Positions 17,473 through 27,502 of a DNA stretch of 64,000 bases are shown piece after piece. Numbering within the stretch: the first letter of the stretch is position 1; every line of letters starts with the position of its first letter. Both the position numbers and the translations under genes were made by a program. Where the stretch lies: assembly GCF_015550595.1 (NCBI RefSeq), contig NZ_JADNBB010000003.1:270174-334173 (forward strand). The letters run 5' to 3'. The DNA is from Parabacteroides goldsteinii. Its GTDB lineage: Bacteria > Bacteroidota > Bacteroidia > Bacteroidales > Tannerellaceae. The notes beneath the pieces are model-generated. The model saw only the letters and a list, made by a program, of their open reading frames with translations, had not been told where the DNA came from and searched no databases.

Positions 17473-19428
17473 TTACTTATTATTTTTCTGCCAACGATTC
17501 ATCATTTCCTCTACTTCATCGTTTAAAAGCGCTGCAAAGGTAGCAATTTTCATCGAACCTTTATCACCTTCGCCCTGTTTTCTTACAGAAACTTCATTAT
17601 TTTCTGCTTCTTTTTCTCCGACAATGAGCATATAAGGAATACGTTTCAATTCGTTATCACGAATCTTACGGCCAATTTTTTCATTTCTATCGTCTACCAA
17701 TACACGGATATCCTGCTCTTCCAATTGACGGGCAATGCCCCATGCATAATCATTGAACTTTTCGCTGATAGGCATGATACAAACCTGATCCGGAGTCAGC
17801 CACAACGGGAACTTACCGCCGGTATGTTCGATCAATACGGCAACAAAACGTTCCATTGAGCCGAACGGTGCACGGTGGATCATTACGGGACGATGCTTTT
17901 TATTATCTTCTCCGGTATATTCCAGTTCGAAACGTTCCGGTAGATTATAGTCCACCTGGATTGTTCCCAGCTGCCAACGACGGCCGATAGCATCTTTCAC
18001 CATAAAATCGAGCTTCGGTCCATAAAATGCTGCTTCACCATATTCAATCTTCGCTTTCAGGCCTTTTTCCTGGCAAGCTTCGATGATAGCGGTTTCAGCC
18101 TTTTCCCAGTTATCTTCCGAGCCGATATATTTATCTCTGTTTACTTTATCACGTAAGGAAATCTGTGCTTCGAAGTTTTCAAAGTCAAGAGCCTTAAAGA
18201 TGATAAAGATAATATCCATTACTTTCAGGAATTCATCCTTCAACTGATCCGGACGGCAGAACAAGTGAGCATCATCCTGAGTAAAGCCACGCACCCTTGT
18301 CAAACCATGCAACTCGCCACTTTGTTCATAACGGTATACGGTACCGAACTCTGCAAAACGAAGAGGCAGGTCTTTGTATGAACGCGGGAACGATTTGAAG
18401 ATTTCACAGTGGTGAGGACAGTTCATCGGTTTCAACAGGAACTCTTCACCTTCCTGCGGAGTATGGATCGGCTGGAACGAATCCTTACCGTATTTTGCAT
18501 AGTGACCTGATGTCACATACAACTGCTTGGCTCCGATATGCGGAGTCATCACCTGCTGGTAACCGTATTTCTTCTGAATACGTTTCAGGAAATCTTCCAG
18601 TTTCAAACGCAACTGAGTACCGCGAGGTAACCACAAAGGCAAACCTGCTCCTACTGCAGTAGAGAATGTAAACAATTCCAGTTCCTTACCGATCTTACGG
18701 TGGTCACGCTTCTTCGCTTCTTCCAGTAATGTCAGATATTCATCCAACATTTTCTTTTTCGGGAAAGTGATACCATACAGACGTACCAACTGTTTACGTT
18801 TTTCATCACCACGCCAATAAGCACCGGCCACGCTCAGAATCTTAACAGCTTTCAAGTAAGAAGTGTTAGGCAAGTGCGGACCACGACACAGGTCGGTAAA
18901 AGAGCCTTGTGTATAGGTGGTTATCTTACCATCTTCCAATTCACTGATCAACTCAGTTTTATATTCTTCACCTCTGTCACCGAACATTTTCATGGCATCT
19001 GCCTTGGTTATGTCCTGACGTTTGATTTCTTCTTTTCTGGCTACCAGTTCAAGCATTTTTGCTTCAATAGCTGCAAAATCGCCTTCTTTGATTGTAACTT
19101 CACCCGGATCCACATCGTAGTAGAATCCATTCTCGATAGCCGGACCGATACCGAATTTGATACCAGGATAAAGCTCCTGCAGGGCTTCTGCCATCAGGTG
19201 GGCACTTGAGTGCCAGAATGCATGTTTACCTTCTTCGTCATCCCATTTTAACAGATTCACTGTCGAATCCTGCATAATAGGGCGAGTCAAATCCCATGTT
19301 TCTCCATTCACACTTGCGGCCAAAACTTCCTGAGCCAAACGGGAACTGATACTTTCTGCAATCTGCATTGCAGTAGTCCCTTCGGCATACTCTCTTACGG
19401 AATTATCCGGAAATGTAATCTTTATCAT
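17473..19428 (-). CDS. thrS: Threonyl-tRNA synthetase
   Basis: The 651-residue protein has an N-terminal TGS domain (residues 1-62), an editing domain with [19 protein letters not shown] near 70, and a class II catalytic core. The zinc-ligand Cys is in [17 protein letters not shown] near residue 334; motif 2 has [20 protein letters not shown] and motif 3 [22 protein letters not shown]-terminal anticodon-binding domain starts near residue 545. It attaches threonine to tRNA-Thr. It is the first gene of the translation operon, with a TAAATTTG box upstream at 19463-19470. Confidence 0.98.
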   Translation of the reverse strand: MIKITFPDNSVREYAEGTTAMQIAESISSRLAQEVLAASVNGETWDLTRPIMQDSTVNLLKWDDEEGKHAFWHSSAHLMAEALQELYPGIKFGIGPAIENGFYYDVDPGEVTIKEGDFAAIEAKMLELVARKEEIKRQDITKADAMKMFGDRGEEYKTELISELEDGKITTYTQGSFTDLCRGPHLPNTSYLKAVKILSVAGAYWRGDEKRKQLVRLYGITFPKKKMLDEYLTLLEEAKKRDHRKIGKELELFTFSTAVGAGLPLWLPRGTQLRLKLEDFLKRIQKKYGYQQVMTPHIGAKQLYVTSGHYAKYGKDSFQPIHTPQEGEEFLLKPMNCPHHCEIFKSFPRSYKDLPLRFAEFGTVYRYEQSGELHGLTRVRGFTQDDAHLFCRPDQLKDEFLKVMDIIFIIFKALDFENFEAQISLRDKVNRDKYIGSEDNWEKAETAIIEACQEKGLKAKIEYGEAAFYGPKLDFMVKDAIGRRWQLGTIQVDYNLPERFELEYTGEDNKKHRPVMIHRAPFGSMERFVAVLIEHTGGKFPLWLTPDQVCIMPISEKFNDYAWGIARQLEEQDIRVLVDDRNEKIGRKIRDNELKRIPYMLIVGEKEAENNEVSVRKQGEGDKGSMKIATFAALLNDEVEEMMNRWQKNNK

Positions 19429-19462
19429 AATCTGTTCTCTATAATTCTTTATAATTAGGATG

Positions 19463-19470
19463 CAAATTTA
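19463..19470 (-). promoter_or_regulatory. Candidate -7 box of the thrS operon
   Basis: TAAATTTG on the minus strand, 34 bp upstream of the thrS ATG. No exact TTTG lies 19-21 nt further upstream. Confidence 0.4.
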
Positions 19471-19524
19471 GCATTCTTTTTCGTAAAATAATCCTTTTGC
19501 GCCAAAAGATATATGCTTTAAACC

Positions 19525-19561
19525 CAAAACAGACATGTTTTGTTGGCAAACCATATCTGTT
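19525..19561 (-). terminator. Hairpin after the TPR gene, probable terminator
   Basis: An imperfect inverted repeat (AACAGACATG with CATATCTGTT and flanking AAAC/GTTT pairs) around a short loop lies 24 bp past the TPR stop, followed by GGGTTTAAA on the minus strand. The T-run is weak. Confidence 0.4.
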
Positions 19562-19584
19562 TTGAACTTAATAAGTAATATACA

Positions 19585-21717
19585 TTAGTTGCTTGTCATG
19601 CGCTTAATGATACTATAAGCATTTATAATACCGAGTTCGCCAGCTTTGCTTAGGTCGGCAATACCCTGATTGGCATCGCCCAGAGATAAACGTGCCAACC
19701 CCCGATTGAAGTAAGCTTCTGCAAAGTCGGGATCGCGCTTGATCGCTTCGTTGTAGTCCTGAATAGCAGCTCTGAAGTCACGCTGTACACAACGCAGGTT
19801 TCCCCTGTTGAAGTAAGCGTAAACAAAGCCTGGATTTAAACGGATAACCATATCATAATCGCGTGTGATCATTTCATGCTCGTAGGCTCTCTTATTCTCT
19901 TTTACACTTGCCGATGAAGGATCGGACGGTGTTCTCGACAAAGACTGATTCTTACCAATATTGAAGTTCATACTTCCCATGGAAGCAGACAGGTCATCCG
20001 TTGTCGACGCCTGAGACATATCGTAAACCAATTGCTTATAGCGTACTACTGCACGGTTGAAATAAGCCATTGTATAGGTAGGATCAAGTTCTACTACTTT
20101 ATTGAAGTCTTTGATTGCTTCGGAAAAGTCCTGCACCAGCATATAATCGACAGCACGGCCGAAATACGCATCCGCATTGGTAGGCCTGGCCTCTATTTTA
20201 GCAGAAAAATCATTGATCGATGCAAAATGTACAGCAATCTGATCTTCCGTAAGGGCTGCTTCCTCATTGGTGATCCGAAGTTTACGCGACAGAATCATAC
20301 GGGCATTGAACTCTTCAATCATCTTATCATAATAGACAATCTTTTTGATCGGATCAATTTTTTCGTAATATGTCAGGACAAACTGAGGTTCGAGATCCAC
20401 ACGGACATTACGATCCTGTACACGTCCACGAACATCGCTCTGATATTTATTTCTCCGTTCTTCATCTTTATCATATACCACCAGGCGATTAAACTTGCTG
20501 ATATTCTTATCCGATTTTTCACGGGTATTTTCGTCTTTACTACCTGAAGAGGAAGAATTGTTCCCCTGCCCTGTTCCACTGTTTGAAGCCGTAGCTGTTC
20601 CGGATTGTCCTCCTGTCTGCTGGTTTTTCTTGGCGTTATTTTCCATTTCGATAGCAGTCCAGTAGTCACGGTCGGCACCTACCGCATCGTTGATCTTACG
20701 TTTGGCATCAGAGCGACTGAAATATCCGGGAGTAAAGTTAGGATACTGTCCGAGCACCACATCGAAGTCGCGTATGGCACCCCGGTAATCACCGGTTTCA
20801 AAACGGAGTAAAGCCCGGTTGTAATAGGCCATATAGTTATCCGGCTCCAACTGGATGACTACATCGAAATCTTCAATAGCCCGGTTGTTGTCTCCTACCT
20901 GATAGCGAAGCAAACCACGATTGAAGCGAGCAATCAGGTTATTCTTATCCATATTGATAACCTGGTCATAATCGGCCATAGCGCCACGAAGATCGTTCAT
21001 CTGATAACGCACCAGACCACGGTTAATGTAATATCCGCCTTCACGGGTATTTAATTTAATCGCCTCATTCAAATCGGCGAGTGCATCTTTCAGGTTGTTT
21101 GTCTGATAAAGCAAAATAGCGCGGTTCCCGTAAGCCGGAGCATAATAAGGATCCATCTCGATTGCCTTGTTGTAATCGGCAAGCGCTTTTACGGTATCTC
21201 CTTTCTCGCTATACATGGCACCACGTGTCAGATAATTCATCGAGTATTTAGGATGCGCTTTCATCAGCACATCAAATGTCTTTTCCGCTTCGTCATAATC
21301 CTTCCGTTGGATATTGGCAACGGCTTTGTTGACGAGCATCTGCCGGTCTTCGGGTTTAAACTCAAGACCTTTATCATAATCAGTTATGGCCTCTGCATAT
21401 TTTTCCTGGCTCTGACGAGCTATTCCGCGGGCATAATAAGCCTGCACTAAAAAAGGGTTCCGCTGAAGACATAATGTACAGTCTTCCTCGGCACCCTTAT
21501 AATCATCTAAGTTCACTTTAGCTACTGCACGGTAAAAATACGGTTCCGCCAACCAGGGCTTCGCTTTGATTACCTGATTGAAATACTGTATTGACAGGAC
21601 ATAGTCCTCAAAATACAAAGCATTACGTCCTATGGCCAGTACACGGTCCGTATTGATCTGTGCTACCAGCGAAAGTGAACATATTTGTAATATAAAAAAG
21701 AGTATTGCCTTCTTCAT
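19585..21717 (-). CDS. Exported tetratricopeptide-repeat protein
   Basis: The 710-residue protein starts with signal peptide MKKAILFFILQICSLSLVAQ. Two arrays of TPR units follow (about residues 25-365 and 505-705), with repeated forms such as AYYARGIARQSQEKYAEAI, AYGNRAILLYQTNNLKDAL and AYFNRGLARLSLGDANQGI. Between them is a Gly/Ser/Asn/Thr-rich low-complexity linker (residues about 368-395) and a charged segment. It probably scaffolds protein complexes in the periplasm; no enzymatic domain is seen. It lies 46 bp after the biotin carrier gene and is likely cotranscribed. The exact function is unknown. Confidence 0.85.
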   Translation of the reverse strand: MKKAILFFILQICSLSLVAQINTDRVLAIGRNALYFEDYVLSIQYFNQVIKAKPWLAEPYFYRAVAKVNLDDYKGAEEDCTLCLQRNPFLVQAYYARGIARQSQEKYAEAITDYDKGLEFKPEDRQMLVNKAVANIQRKDYDEAEKTFDVLMKAHPKYSMNYLTRGAMYSEKGDTVKALADYNKAIEMDPYYAPAYGNRAILLYQTNNLKDALADLNEAIKLNTREGGYYINRGLVRYQMNDLRGAMADYDQVINMDKNNLIARFNRGLLRYQVGDNNRAIEDFDVVIQLEPDNYMAYYNRALLRFETGDYRGAIRDFDVVLGQYPNFTPGYFSRSDAKRKINDAVGADRDYWTAIEMENNAKKNQQTGGQSGTATASNSGTGQGNNSSSSGSKDENTREKSDKNISKFNRLVVYDKDEERRNKYQSDVRGRVQDRNVRVDLEPQFVLTYYEKIDPIKKIVYYDKMIEEFNARMILSRKLRITNEEAALTEDQIAVHFASINDFSAKIEARPTNADAYFGRAVDYMLVQDFSEAIKDFNKVVELDPTYTMAYFNRAVVRYKQLVYDMSQASTTDDLSASMGSMNFNIGKNQSLSRTPSDPSSASVKENKRAYEHEMITRDYDMVIRLNPGFVYAYFNRGNLRCVQRDFRAAIQDYNEAIKRDPDFAEAYFNRGLARLSLGDANQGIADLSKAGELGIINAYSIIKRMTSN

Positions 21718-21763
21718 CTATTCTAAATATCAACTTGAGTGAGGCAAAAATAAGTAAATTATC

Positions 21764-22090
21764 TTACTTAGGCTCTATTTTTACCATCAAATGATCTTTT
21801 GTAATTTTATCTCCCTCTTTTACATCCAATTCGGCAACCACTCCGGACACCGGAGCTACGATACGATTATACATCTTCATCGCTTGGTGGATAAGGAGTA
21901 ACTGACCGGCTTCAACCTGTTGTCCCTTTTCCACATGAATCTTCACAATTGTACCCGGAAGAGTAGAAATCACATCACCGACGAAGGGCTTATGCCACAT
22001 CTTACGGTTCTTATATTTCTCTGTAAGCAGCGTTTTGTATTTACGGGCGGTAACTACAAAATCCACATATTCATTTTCTTTATTTTCCAT
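21764..22090 (-). CDS. Biotin carboxyl carrier protein (acyl-CoA carboxylase/decarboxylase gamma-like subunit)
   Basis: The 108-residue protein ends in a biotinyl domain with the biotinylation motif HQAMKMYNRIVAPVSG, the lysine lying in A-M-K-M near residue 72. The N-terminal 35 residues are charged (MENKENEYVDFVVTARKYKT). It carries biotin-bound CO2 to or from the carboxyltransferase encoded 26 bp upstream. No biotin carboxylase gene adjoins it, so it serves either a carboxylase whose BC subunit is encoded elsewhere or a Na+-pumping methylmalonyl-CoA decarboxylase. Confidence 0.88.
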   Translation of the reverse strand: MENKENEYVDFVVTARKYKTLLTEKYKNRKMWHKPFVGDVISTLPGTIVKIHVEKGQQVEAGQLLLIHQAMKMYNRIVAPVSGVVAELDVKEGDKITKDHLMVKIEPK

Positions 22091-22116
22091 ATTCCAAAAG
22101 TATATTACGGATTCAA

Positions 22117-23664
22117 TTAGAACGGAGGAATTCCGTGCTTTTTAGCTGGTCTGTATTCCTCTTTCAAAACAGAAAGTTTCAAAGCGTGAAGCAACAACGC
22201 ACGTGTTTCTTTCGGTTCGATAACAGAATCGATAAATCCTTTTGAAGCTGCCACATAAGGATTAGCGAACTTCTCAATATACTCTTTTACTTTTTCCTGA
22301 CGCATTGCATTCTGGTCTTCAGCTTCCATGATCTCCTTACGGAAGATAATGTTTGCTGCACCTTCCGGTCCCATTACAGCGATTTCTGCACTCGGCCATG
22401 CAAACATAAAGTCGGCACCCAGGTGACGAGAGTTCATTGCAATATAACCACCACCATAGGCTTTACGCAAGATAACGGTAATCTTAGGCACAGTAGCTTC
22501 AGAATAAGCATACAATACTTTAGCTCCGTGACGGATCACACCGGCATGTTCCTGGTCTACGCCCGGCAGATAACCCGGCATATCCTCCAATGTGATAATA
22601 GGAATATTGAATGAGTCGCAGAAGCGGATAAAACGAGCGGCTTTGTCTGCACTGTCGCAATCCAATACCCCTGCCAGTACCATCGGCTGGTTAGCAACGA
22701 AACCGACAGTTTCGCCCCCCATACGACCGAAGCCGACTACGATATTGGCAGCCCACAATTCCTGTACTTCCAGGAAGTCAGAATCATCGACAATACATTT
22801 AACAACGTCGCGAACATCATACGGCTGCTTCGGATCAGCAGGAACAACCTGTTCAATGTTCAACATTGCAGATGGTTCTTTAGCTTCTATCGTTTTAGCA
22901 CGGTCTGTATTATTCCAAGGGATAAAGCTTACCAAACGTTTTACCTGATCGAAACATTCCTGTTCACTCAGGGCATAGAAGTGAGCATTGCCTGTTGTTT
23001 CCGCATGAACACGGGCACCACCCAGGTCTTCCATAGAGATATCTTCACCTAACACAGTCTTGATAACATTCGGACCGGTGATAAACATCTTAGAGATGTT
23101 TTCCACTACAAACACGAAGTCTGTCAATGCCGGAGAATAAACAGCACCACCGGCACACGGGCCCAGGATCAAAGATATTTGAGGAATAACACCTGAGGCA
23201 ATTGTATTTCTATAGAATATTTCACCATATCCGGCCAAAGCGCCAACACCTTCCTGAATACGGGCACCTCCCGAGTCGTTGATACCGATAATCGGACATT
23301 TCATCTTCAGTGCATGGTCCATGATCTTCGTGATCTTACGGGCATGCTGCAAGCCTAATGAACCACCGGCAACCGTAAAGTCCTGTGCATAGATACATAC
23401 CGGAGCACCGAAGATAGTACCTGTACCTGTAACTACACCGTCACCCGGAAAGTCCTTCTTGTCCATCCCAAAATCGCGACCATCATGCTTAACAAACAAA
23501 TCGTACTCATGAAAAGAGTTCTTGTCCAGCAAGGAAAGAATACGTTCACGGGCAGTAAGTTTACCCATAGCGACCTGCTTTTCGATAGCAGCTTCGCCTC
23601 CACCCATCTCTACAACGGCTTTCTTCTCCCTGAGGGCCTGAATGTTTTTACTTAAATCTGTCAT
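22117..23664 (-). CDS. mmdA: Carboxyltransferase subunit, methylmalonyl-CoA decarboxylase alpha / propionyl-CoA carboxylase beta type
   Basis: The 515-residue protein is a crotonase-fold carboxyltransferase. N-terminal half: ARERILSLLDKNSFHEYDLF, CIYAQDFTVAGGSLGLQHAR and the oxyanion-hole region INDSGGARIQEGVGALAGYG. C-terminal half: LEDMPGYLPGVDQEHAGVIR and LRKAYGGGYIAMNSRHLGAD. It exchanges CO2 between biotin and propionyl-CoA/methylmalonyl-CoA. In Bacteroidales this supports the succinate-to-propionate pathway. The partner biotin carrier follows. Whether it runs as decarboxylase or carboxylase cannot be settled from this gene. Confidence 0.92.
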   Translation of the reverse strand: MTDLSKNIQALREKKAVVEMGGGEAAIEKQVAMGKLTARERILSLLDKNSFHEYDLFVKHDGRDFGMDKKDFPGDGVVTGTGTIFGAPVCIYAQDFTVAGGSLGLQHARKITKIMDHALKMKCPIIGINDSGGARIQEGVGALAGYGEIFYRNTIASGVIPQISLILGPCAGGAVYSPALTDFVFVVENISKMFITGPNVIKTVLGEDISMEDLGGARVHAETTGNAHFYALSEQECFDQVKRLVSFIPWNNTDRAKTIEAKEPSAMLNIEQVVPADPKQPYDVRDVVKCIVDDSDFLEVQELWAANIVVGFGRMGGETVGFVANQPMVLAGVLDCDSADKAARFIRFCDSFNIPIITLEDMPGYLPGVDQEHAGVIRHGAKVLYAYSEATVPKITVILRKAYGGGYIAMNSRHLGADFMFAWPSAEIAVMGPEGAANIIFRKEIMEAEDQNAMRQEKVKEYIEKFANPYVAASKGFIDSVIEPKETRALLLHALKLSVLKEEYRPAKKHGIPPF

Positions 23665-23687
23665 ACTGATTATTTAATAGAGTTTTA

Positions 23688-24245
23688 TTATTTACCGACA
23701 GCTTTTGCTCTGTATGAACAACGAGCAGTCCCTTTAATAATACTATTTAGTTTTCCTTTATTCAATTGGCGACGGATAGGTGACACATTATCTATGAACA
23801 CATGGCCTTCCAAATGCTCACATTCGTGCTGTACCACACGGGCTGCAAAACCATCCACTACTTCATCGTGCTCCACCAGATCCGCATCCAGATATTTCAC
23901 CCGGATCTTTTTAGCACGGGATACCTTTTCATGTACTCCCGGAAGACTGAGACAGCCTTCTTCCATTGAAATTTCCTCTTCGCTACGTTCCACGATATCC
24001 GGATTGATCATCGCACGTTTGAATCCTTTACATTCGGGAAAATCGTCCCCCATCACATCGGCATCGATCACCAACAGACGAAGCGACAATCCCACCTGGG
24101 GAGCTGCTAATCCAACTCCGTCGGCATTGTACATGGTATCAAACATGTTAGCCACTAATTGTTTTAAATCGGGATAATCTTTAGGAACATCTTCAGCCTC
24201 TTTTCTTAATACGGGCTGACCATATAAGTATACTGGTAAAATCAT
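23688..24245 (-). CDS. def: Peptide deformylase
   Basis: The 185-residue enzyme has all three deformylase motifs: [10 protein letters not shown] near residue 44, EEGCLSLPG near 96 (Cys metal ligand) and QHECEHLEG near 139 (H-E-x-x-H metal site). It removes the formyl group from nascent N-terminal methionine. It starts 3 bp after the ruvX stop and is followed by mmdA after 23 bp, so the genes are likely one transcript. Length is normal. Confidence 0.97.
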   Translation of the reverse strand: MILPVYLYGQPVLRKEAEDVPKDYPDLKQLVANMFDTMYNADGVGLAAPQVGLSLRLLVIDADVMGDDFPECKGFKRAMINPDIVERSEEEISMEEGCLSLPGVHEKVSRAKKIRVKYLDADLVEHDEVVDGFAARVVQHECEHLEGHVFIDNVSPIRRQLNKGKLNSIIKGTARCSYRAKAVGK

Positions 24246-24248
24246 AAA

Positions 24249-24671
24249 CTAAAACTGATATTTTTTATTTTCTAAATATGATTGTAGGATAATAACGGCA
24301 CTGATCTCATCTACCAAACCTTTATCCTGTCTTTTCTTCTTCTTTAAACCACCGTCAAGCATTGCCTTATGTGCCAGAACAGAAGTAAAACGCTCATCAT
24401 AATATTCTACCGGAATATCCGGGATAGTTCGTTTCAGATGTGTAACAAAAGCCTCTACATATTTCATATTCTCGGAGGGTTCATTATTCATCTGCTTAGG
24501 TTGACCGACAACAAACAGATCAACCGGTTCCTTAGATACATAACCGGATAACCAGGTAACAAGTTCACCACTTGGCACTGTCGTCAGACCGTTTGCAATC
24601 ATTTGCAAAGTATCCGTAACAGCAATCCCGGTACGCTTCCGGCCATAATCAATTGCTAGTATCCTTCCCAT
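24249..24671 (-). CDS. ruvX: Holliday junction resolvase-like RuvX/YqgF
   Basis: The protein starts at the ATG at 24671, giving 140 residues beginning MGRILAIDYGRKRTGIAVTD, the canonical RNase H-fold start with the first catalytic Asp. Later come FVVGQPKQMN, YYDERFTSVLAHKAML and DEISAVIILQSYLE. The frame extends six codons further to 24689, but a TATCTTTG promoter box (24678-24685) lies inside that extension, so the shorter form is right and the mRNA may begin almost at the ATG. RuvX is an essential nuclease linked to rRNA maturation and recombination. Confidence 0.93.
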   Translation of the reverse strand: MGRILAIDYGRKRTGIAVTDTLQMIANGLTTVPSGELVTWLSGYVSKEPVDLFVVGQPKQMNNEPSENMKYVEAFVTHLKRTIPDIPVEYYDERFTSVLAHKAMLDGGLKKKKRQDKGLVDEISAVIILQSYLENKKYQF

Positions 24672-24677
24672 CGGCTG

Positions 24678-24685
24678 CAAAGATA
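24678..24685 (-). promoter_or_regulatory. Candidate -7 box of ruvX-def
   Basis: TATCTTTG on the minus strand ends 7 bp before the ruvX ATG, so a start 4-6 nt downstream would give a leaderless or nearly leaderless mRNA. No -33 TTTG at ideal spacing. Confidence 0.4.
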
Positions 24686-24740
24686 GCACAAATATGCATT
24701 CGTATTACACAAATACATAAAAAGTGTGCAATTTATAAGT

Positions 24741-26138
24741 TTAATAGGCATTCTTTTCACCTTTTGACATATTCAAAACCGTCACTACAATGATCTTCAG
24801 ATCCAGGAAAAACGACCAGTTTTCGATGTACCACACATCCCTCTTTACACGGCCTTCCATCTGTTCCAATGTTTTTGTTTCTCCACGGTAGCCGGTTACC
24901 TGCGCCCATCCTGTAACTCCCGGCTTTACCAGGTGACGCACCATATATTTATCGATAAGGGCAGAATATTGCTCTGTATGTTTCAGCATATGAGGACGGG
25001 GCCCTACTACCGACATTTCCCCTTTCAATACATTAATAAACTGAGGAAATTCATCCAGGTTCGTACGGCGAAGAAAATCACCGACACGGGTTTTACGGGG
25101 ATCATCTTTTGCGGCCTGTAATTTATCGGCATCAGCATTCACACGCATTGTACGGAATTTATAACACTCAAAATCCTGCCCATACAGACCTGTACGTTTT
25201 TGTTTGAAAAAGATAGGCCCCGGTGAAGTTATCTTTATCAGAGTTCCGATGATAACATAAAGCACAGGATAGATCGTCAATAAAACGCCCAAAGAAAAAA
25301 TAATATCAAAAGACCGTTTTAAAGCCCGGTTATAAGCAGCCTGCAATGGTTCACGGCGGATAGCCAACAATGGAATCGACTCCATTATTTCCATAACAAG
25401 GCTCTTCTTTATATTCCTGTAAAACTCCGGAACAATATAGAAACGAATCATATGCTTTTCTGCAAAATTCATTATCCGCAATATCTTTTCATCCTGTGTT
25501 CCCGGCAATGTACAATACACCTCGTCTATATCGTTTGCCAGAACATAGTCCTCCACTTCGTGTGTCATTCCCAGATAGTTTGGCAATGCACTTTGCAAGG
25601 ATAAGTTATCATCGAAAAAGCCCATTACATTAAAACCGTATGACAGATCATCTTTCATGACCCGATACAATTCCATACCATTCTTTCCGGCTCCGACAAT
25701 AATAATTTTCTTAAAGTTGTATCCCTTTCTCCGGTACATTTTCAGAGTAACACGAACCAAAACACGCCAAAGCGAAAAGACTACAACCGTAATTACATAA
25801 TAGACCAACAGGAATGTCGCCAAGACATCACCGATATTCAGGAATATAAGACAGGTAGCAAACAAAAAGACCTGTATAGATATCAGGGCAAAAGCACGCT
25901 GAACGATCTTATCGATAAAAACAACCGCCACATGCAATTGCATGGGGATAAAATAAAGAGAGAAAAAATAACAAAAATTCAATAGAAGAATCACCTCTCT
26001 CAGGCTATAAGATATCGCTTTCGTATAAAACTCCCCCAAACCATAATAGACAGCAAAGAACAGCAGATTTATCACAAGCAAATCGCCCATTCCTATACAC
26101 CATTGGATAAGGTAGCCATGTTTTTTGTCGAATTCCAT
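24741..26138 (-). CDS. wcaJ: Undecaprenyl-phosphate glycosylphosphotransferase (WcaJ-like)
   Basis: The 465-residue protein has four N-terminal membrane helices (residues about 10-115), a Rossmann-like CoA-binding domain (KIIIVGAGKNGMELYRVM near 145), a fifth hydrophobic segment near 275-300, and the catalytic bacterial sugar transferase domain. That domain includes KRSFDIIFSLGVLLTI, SPGPIFFKQKRTGLYG, CYKFRTMRVNAD, LDEFPQFINVLKGEMSVVGP and KPGVTGWAQV. It transfers a sugar-1-phosphate, usually glucose or galactose, to undecaprenyl phosphate to start a surface polysaccharide. It lies apart from the main glycan locus but could supply its initiating step. Confidence 0.93.
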   Translation of the reverse strand: MEFDKKHGYLIQWCIGMGDLLVINLLFFAVYYGLGEFYTKAISYSLREVILLLNFCYFFSLYFIPMQLHVAVVFIDKIVQRAFALISIQVFLFATCLIFLNIGDVLATFLLVYYVITVVVFSLWRVLVRVTLKMYRRKGYNFKKIIIVGAGKNGMELYRVMKDDLSYGFNVMGFFDDNLSLQSALPNYLGMTHEVEDYVLANDIDEVYCTLPGTQDEKILRIMNFAEKHMIRFYIVPEFYRNIKKSLVMEIMESIPLLAIRREPLQAAYNRALKRSFDIIFSLGVLLTIYPVLYVIIGTLIKITSPGPIFFKQKRTGLYGQDFECYKFRTMRVNADADKLQAAKDDPRKTRVGDFLRRTNLDEFPQFINVLKGEMSVVGPRPHMLKHTEQYSALIDKYMVRHLVKPGVTGWAQVTGYRGETKTLEQMEGRVKRDVWYIENWSFFLDLKIIVVTVLNMSKGEKNAY

Positions 26139-26184
26139 AATTATATTCTAAAATTCCACAAAAGTAATCATAAATCCGTGCAAA

Positions 26185-26218
26185 AAAAAGGCCGCACAAC
26201 ATAATGTGCAGCCTTTTT
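26185..26218 (-). terminator. Intrinsic terminator after the OmpA-like gene
   Basis: Stem AAAAGGC-GCACA pairs with TGTGC-GCCTTTT with small bulges, followed on the minus strand by eight T. It lies 20 bp past the OmpA-like stop. Confidence 0.85.
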
Positions 26219-26238
26219 CAGATATAATTAAAAAATAA

Positions 26239-27402
26239 TTAATTATTTGCAGACATGATAACAACACGGTTCCAGTTGTTTTCGCTATACGGCTGTTCAT
26301 CCGAACCTCTCCATTCGATAGTGATCTGGTTAGAGTTGATACCGTATTTTTCGATCAATTCTTTAGCAACGGCTTTAGCACGTTTTTCAGAAAGACCCAT
26401 ATTATACTTAGAGTTACCTGTATTCTTATCAGCATAACCGATAACCTTGATCGGAGTATTGCTACCCTTCATGAATTCAGCAGTATTGTAAATATTGATC
26501 TGCTGATTCTTGTCGATCTTAGAGCTATTCAGACGGAAATATACTACATTGTCAACGTAATTGTTTACAACAGTTGTTACCACTTCTTCGCATTCAGGAC
26601 AAGACTCCGGACGTTTGCTTAACTCATCGTTAGCAGCACGCAGAGAGTTGATCTGATTGTTCAGGTCATTCAACAAAGCGTAATCCATCGGTTCCAATAC
26701 TTCGAAATCAGTTTTACCCAATTTGAATGTCAAACCTGCACTTACCTGAGCAATACCGTCAGTCAGGTGATACATAGAAATACGGTTAAACTGTTCGTTC
26801 AATAAAGAAGCCTGAACTTCCACGTTCAAATCAACACGTTTGCTCAAACGGAAAGCAGTAAGGATACCGGCATTCAATGTAGGAGATTCAGTTCTTGCAA
26901 ATTCAGCAGATTCTGTAGTTTTGAAACGCTGTGCATAACCAAAACCAACCCAAGGGATCAAACGGAATACTCTCTTTTCGTTATAAACACCCCAGAAATT
27001 AGTTACATCCCATAACAAATCTACGTGAGCAGCTGCATATTTATTATGCTGCATCAAAGTAGCATCGGCATCATTCTGATAAAATCCATGTAAAACACCA
27101 CCGTTCAACTGAGCACGGAAAGCCAGATATGGATTAAACCATTTACCAAATGAGAACTGAGGAGCAAAATTCAAACGGTTACCAAAATCTGCTTTATTAT
27201 TCTGGTCACCTAATAAAATACTTGCACCACCAGCAACAGAAATAAACCAATTGTCGCCAGCTTTGTTTTTCTTGAAATTTGTCTTATACCCTTTTTCAGT
27301 ACTAAAACCAACTTGTGGTTTAAATTCCTGTGCAGACACAGAAAAAACGAAACCTGACAACAAAGCCAAAAGTAATACTTTAGTCTTCATATTCATCAAC
27401 AT
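26239..27402 (-). CDS. OmpA-family outer-membrane protein
   Basis: The 387-residue protein has a signal peptide (MKTKVLLLALLSGFVFSVSA at residues 5-24), a predicted eight-strand beta-barrel up to about residue 240 with alternating aromatic strands, a short heptad-like linker (DLNNQINSLRAANDELSKRP), and a C-terminal OmpA-like peptidoglycan-binding domain. That domain includes VVYFRLNSSKIDKNQ, IKVIGYADKNTGN and NMGLSEKRAKAVAKELI. This is a major-porin-type protein linking outer membrane and peptidoglycan. The start may be M1 (27402) or M5 (27390). A TAAATTTG box lies upstream at 27437-27444. Confidence 0.92.
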   Translation of the reverse strand: MLMNMKTKVLLLALLSGFVFSVSAQEFKPQVGFSTEKGYKTNFKKNKAGDNWFISVAGGASILLGDQNNKADFGNRLNFAPQFSFGKWFNPYLAFRAQLNGGVLHGFYQNDADATLMQHNKYAAAHVDLLWDVTNFWGVYNEKRVFRLIPWVGFGYAQRFKTTESAEFARTESPTLNAGILTAFRLSKRVDLNVEVQASLLNEQFNRISMYHLTDGIAQVSAGLTFKLGKTDFEVLEPMDYALLNDLNNQINSLRAANDELSKRPESCPECEEVVTTVVNNYVDNVVYFRLNSSKIDKNQQINIYNTAEFMKGSNTPIKVIGYADKNTGNSKYNMGLSEKRAKAVAKELIEKYGINSNQITIEWRGSDEQPYSENNWNRVVIMSANN

Positions 27403-27436
27403 TTTAATTAAACAATCAATTACCTCAAATAACGCT

Positions 27437-27444
27437 CAAATTTA
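27437..27444 (-). promoter_or_regulatory. Candidate -7 box of the OmpA-like gene
   Basis: TAAATTTG on the minus strand, preceded by TTGA at a 21-nt spacing, about 35 bp upstream of the start. Confidence 0.45.
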
Positions 27445-27502
27445 GAGCAAAATTAACTCTTTTTTCAATTAAAACAAACTAAATCTATATTTTGTTCTTA
27501 AT

